Positions 5,842-8,033 of a DNA stretch of 8,033 nt are shown here, one piece after another (the first letter of the stretch is position 1; every line of letters begins with the position of its first letter). The notes beneath the pieces were generated by a model that made no database searches, was not told the origin of the DNA, and worked only from the letters and a program-made list of their open reading frames with translations. Source of the DNA: an uncultured Bacteroidales bacterium (GTDB lineage Bacteria > Bacteroidota > Bacteroidia > Bacteroidales > UBA932); assembly GCA_900317065.1 (NCBI GenBank), contig ONFK01000064.1, positions 1-8,033 of the forward strand, given 5' to 3'. Made by a program: the position numbers and the translations under genes.

Positions 5842-6753
5842 ATGGAAGACTCCGGATTCAGGACACGCGAGCGCACGGCCGAAAAGAGTGCCGTCAAGAC
5901 CGAGACCAAGACCAAAGAGGCCTCGGGTGTATGCCCGCACTGCGGTGCCCCCATAGAGAAGCACTTCGAAATCTGCCCGGTATGCGGGTGGAAACTGGTG
6001 GATTACTGCACTTTCTGCGGCGCCCCCATGCGCCCGGACGACATGGACTGCCCGGAGTGCGGAATGCCGTCGGACGGAGTGATTTGCCCCAACTGCAACA
6101 CACGCAATTTCCGTTCTTTCTGCCGCAAATGCAATCAGCCCCTATCAAAGGCTGCACGCAGGGCCGTGGAAAAGGCAAAGCAGGACCCGAAAGTCCATGA
6201 GGCAGCCCGGCTGATGAGCAAACTGGCCGAGCTGGAGGCCGAACTCGAGACAGCCGCTCCTGAAGGAGCTGCGGCAGAAGAGCCCCAGGGGCCCACCGAG
6301 GGCGAACTCCGTCTGCGCGAGCTTATGGCAAAGGTTGGATTCACCACGGCCGAGAAGCCCAAAGCGACACAGCGTAAGATAGGCCGCAACCGGGAAGACA
6401 TCCTCGCAGAATACCAGAAGACAATTGTCGAAACCAACAAGGTGCTGGAGGAGATGCTTCCACCAGCAGGTTCCACGCCCCAGGAGCAGCGCAACTACTA
6501 TACCGCACGCAAAGTGGCTATGATGGAAGTGATAGAAAAGACCTGGTACGGCATCATCCGAGACGATGTAATGTGCTGGGAATGCAATAAATGCCACGTC
6601 CTTCACGACAATCCCAACCAGTGCGCCGTGAGGGAATTCGGCGGAAAGTGGATTAAATGCGTCCGCACCGACATAGTGCCGGAAGGCACGGAAGGGGCAC
6701 AGAAGTTTACCGAGAAGATTGGCGAACGGAAAGTTTATAAGAGGGAAGAATAG
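5842..6753 (+). CDS. Triple zinc-ribbon protein with C-terminal Cys cluster
   Basis: A 303-residue cytoplasmic protein. Six CxxC knuckles (C31/34, C45/48, C56/59, C70/73, C82/85, C94/97) make three successive zinc ribbons, as in double-zinc-ribbon (DZANK-like) proteins with one ribbon more. A highly charged helical segment (about 103-165) contains a likely coiled coil near 110-137 and an Ala/Glu-rich linker. Residues about 180-300 form another domain with a second Cys group, C245, C248, C251, C261 and C273, probably another metal site. The ribbons probably act as docking modules. AGGAGA (5825-5830) lies 11 bases before the ATG and may serve as a ribosome site. The gene is 4 bases after its neighbour and shares a reading frame with the kinase gene, separated from it only by TAG TAT. 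Zinc ribbons are certain by motif; the C-terminal domain is unassigned. Confidence 0.88.
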   Translation: MEDSGFRTRERTAEKSAVKTETKTKEASGVCPHCGAPIEKHFEICPVCGWKLVDYCTFCGAPMRPDDMDCPECGMPSDGVICPNCNTRNFRSFCRKCNQPLSKAARRAVEKAKQDPKVHEAARLMSKLAELEAELETAAPEGAAAEEPQGPTEGELRLRELMAKVGFTTAEKPKATQRKIGRNREDILAEYQKTIVETNKVLEEMLPPAGSTPQEQRNYYTARKVAMMEVIEKTWYGIIRDDVMCWECNKCHVLHDNPNQCAVREFGGKWIKCVRTDIVPEGTEGAQKFTEKIGERKVYKREE

Positions 6754-6756
6754 TAT

Positions 6757-8033
6757 ATGGCAGCTCAGGACTTGAAGAGCATATTGAAGGAGGTCCAGAA
6801 GACGGCAACTGCACCCCAGGCGACGCTGACCGCGCCGCAGGCTACCCTTTCGGCACCCGGAACGAATGGAGACGCCCCCAAGGCGGCTCCATCTGGCGGA
6901 GCCCACTCCCCCGGCGACACCGTAAAGGCCGGGGGGAAGAGCTATACCATCGTGAAATTCCTCCAGAGCGGTGGCGAAGGCGATATCTATGTCGTTACCG
7001 ACAAACGCCGCCAATACGCCCTGAAGCTCTGCCACCCTGGGTTTTACACCAACACGAAGGTGATACCCGCCCTTCAAAAACTGAAGGGGAAAGGATATCT
7101 GGCCGACATCATAGACTACGGCCGCGATTTCGAGCTTCTCGAGTACATCCCGGGGGGCAGTGCGGCCGAAGCCGGCATCAAAGGCAACGCTGAAGCCATC
7201 CTCGCCATAACGCTGAAAACCGCGATGGCCCTGGACCAGATGCACAAGGTGGGCATCATCCACAAGGATGTGAAGCCTGCCAACATCCTTTTGAAAGACC
7301 GCGATAGCTGGGACAGCGTACTTTGCGACTTCGGTATCGCAGACGTGATGGAGAACGGCGAGTCCTGCGTCACCAGTCAGGTGCGCACCCCCATCTACGC
7401 GGCTCCGGAGGTGTACGACCCGCGGAACGCCATCTTCCTGGAAGGGAAGACCCTTTGCGAGCTCACCGCCAAGGCGGATTTCTATTCGCTGGGCATGACC
7501 ATACTGTCGCTTTGGCTGGGCGAGGGAGCTTTCAAGGCCCAGGAAGGAGAAATGGCTATCGCCAAGACCAAGGGGCGGATTGCGGTTCCTTCCGACATGC
7601 CGGACCCCCTTGCCAGGATATGCCGCGGGCTCCTTATCAAGGATCCACTCAAGCGCTGGGACCTGGGAGAGATCCTGCGCACGATGGATGGGGAGAACGT
7701 GCCCGTGGATGAGGATCTTATCATAGCGGATCTGAACATCACCTACAATGCCTCCAGGCATCAGATAGCCAACACCCCCAAAGATCTGGCGAAATTCATG
7801 TTAGCTGATATGGATCTCGCAAAGAAGTATCTGTATCGCGGCCAGATCGAGCGCTGGCTCAAGCCCTACCCGGAACTTGCGCTGGAAATCCATGACATAG
7901 TGGAGAAACGCCATCCGTTAGACCAGGACCTGGGCTTGATGGCGGTGGTTTACAAACTTGATAAAGATACTCCTTTTTATCTCAAAGGTATTTCGAAGGA
8001 GACCGGGGAAAAAGTAGAGATCCCCGCCCTCAC
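6757..8033 (+). CDS. Serine/threonine protein kinase, 3' end outside the window
   Basis: At least 425 codons, still open at the window edge. Residues 17-55 form a Thr/Ala/Pro/Gly-rich linker with two copies of APQATL(T/S). The kinase domain spans about 64-310: glycine loop SGGEGDIYVV (71-80), ATP-anchoring Lys90 in YALKLC, hinge ELLEYIPGG, catalytic loop HKDVKPANIL (169-178: D171, K173, N176), CDFG with D191, activation segment ending YAAPE (A216-P217-E218), and the subdomain XI Arg300 in KDPLKRW. This is a Hanks-type kinase with HKD instead of HRD. No Glu is visible where the helix-C Glu should pair with Lys90. After the kinase domain, a helical segment includes LAKKYLYRGQIERWL (354-368). 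ATG follows an in-frame TAG by one codon and a purine-rich GAGGGAAG (6741-6748), so the start is well supported. No membrane segment is seen. It is probably the effector of the operon. Confidence 0.92.
   Translation, partial: MAAQDLKSILKEVQKTATAPQATLTAPQATLSAPGTNGDAPKAAPSGGAHSPGDTVKAGGKSYTIVKFLQSGGEGDIYVVTDKRRQYALKLCHPGFYTNTKVIPALQKLKGKGYLADIIDYGRDFELLEYIPGGSAAEAGIKGNAEAILAITLKTAMALDQMHKVGIIHKDVKPANILLKDRDSWDSVLCDFGIADVMENGESCVTSQVRTPIYAAPEVYDPRNAIFLEGKTLCELTAKADFYSLGMTILSLWLGEGAFKAQEGEMAIAKTKGRIAVPSDMPDPLARICRGLLIKDPLKRWDLGEILRTMDGENVPVDEDLIIADLNITYNASRHQIANTPKDLAKFMLADMDLAKKYLYRGQIERWLKPYPELALEIHDIVEKRHPLDQDLGLMAVVYKLDKDTPFYLKGISKETGEKVEIPAL

Noticed and set aside
6583..6597. CNKCH as a c-type haem-binding motif in the zinc-ribbon protein
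   Set aside because: The protein has no export signal, and the motif sits in a cluster of five Cys better explained by a metal site.
6145..7761. 538-codon open frame on the minus strand
   Set aside because: It lies antisense to the zinc-ribbon and kinase genes, whose motifs are unmistakable. Its translation has no domain-like pattern, and GC-rich codons on the sense strand explain the lack of stops.

Overview
The window reads as chromosomal DNA of a Bacteroidota (probably Bacteroidales) bacterium of moderate GC. The evidence is indirect. A good match to the Bacteroidota promoter pattern (TTG, 20 bases, TAnnTTTG) lies upstream of the pspC-like gene. Most genes lack a Shine-Dalgarno sequence. 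The MATE pump and the tiny 66-residue PspC protein are of types I associate with this phylum. I cannot name a genus.

Layout. Bases 22-1428 (+) encode a MATE-family efflux pump of the DinF type. Its reading frame carries an 84-base imperfect palindrome made of two near-identical 32-base units. Bases 1391-1591 (-) encode a small PspC-domain membrane protein whose 3' end overlaps the pump gene convergently by 38 bases. An AT-rich divergent region (1592-1707) separates these housekeeping-type genes from a tightly packed rightward operon that runs off the end of the window.

The operon holds, in order: a Sel1/TPR-like solenoid protein with an unrecognised N-terminal domain (1708-3135); an unrecognised 192-residue protein (3141-3719); a TerB-like domain joined to an unrecognised C-terminal domain (3748-4521); a TerB-like domain joined to Sel1-like repeats (4524-5837); a protein with three zinc ribbons and an extra C-terminal Cys cluster (5842-6753); and a serine/threonine protein kinase with a Thr/Ala/Pro-rich N-terminal linker (6757 to the window end, incomplete). 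Gaps between genes are 5, 28, 2, 4 and 3 bases, so the genes are probably co-transcribed and work together. All six proteins look cytoplasmic: none shows a signal peptide or membrane segment.

My interpretation is a phospho-signalling cassette related to the Ter-linked stress systems, in which TerB domains, kinases, PP2C phosphatases and TerY-type vWA proteins occur together. In this version the substrates or scaffolds would be Sel1-repeat, TerB and zinc-ribbon proteins. No phosphatase, vWA or TerD gene is visible; they would be expected downstream if this reading is right. The system's physiological role cannot be read from the sequence.
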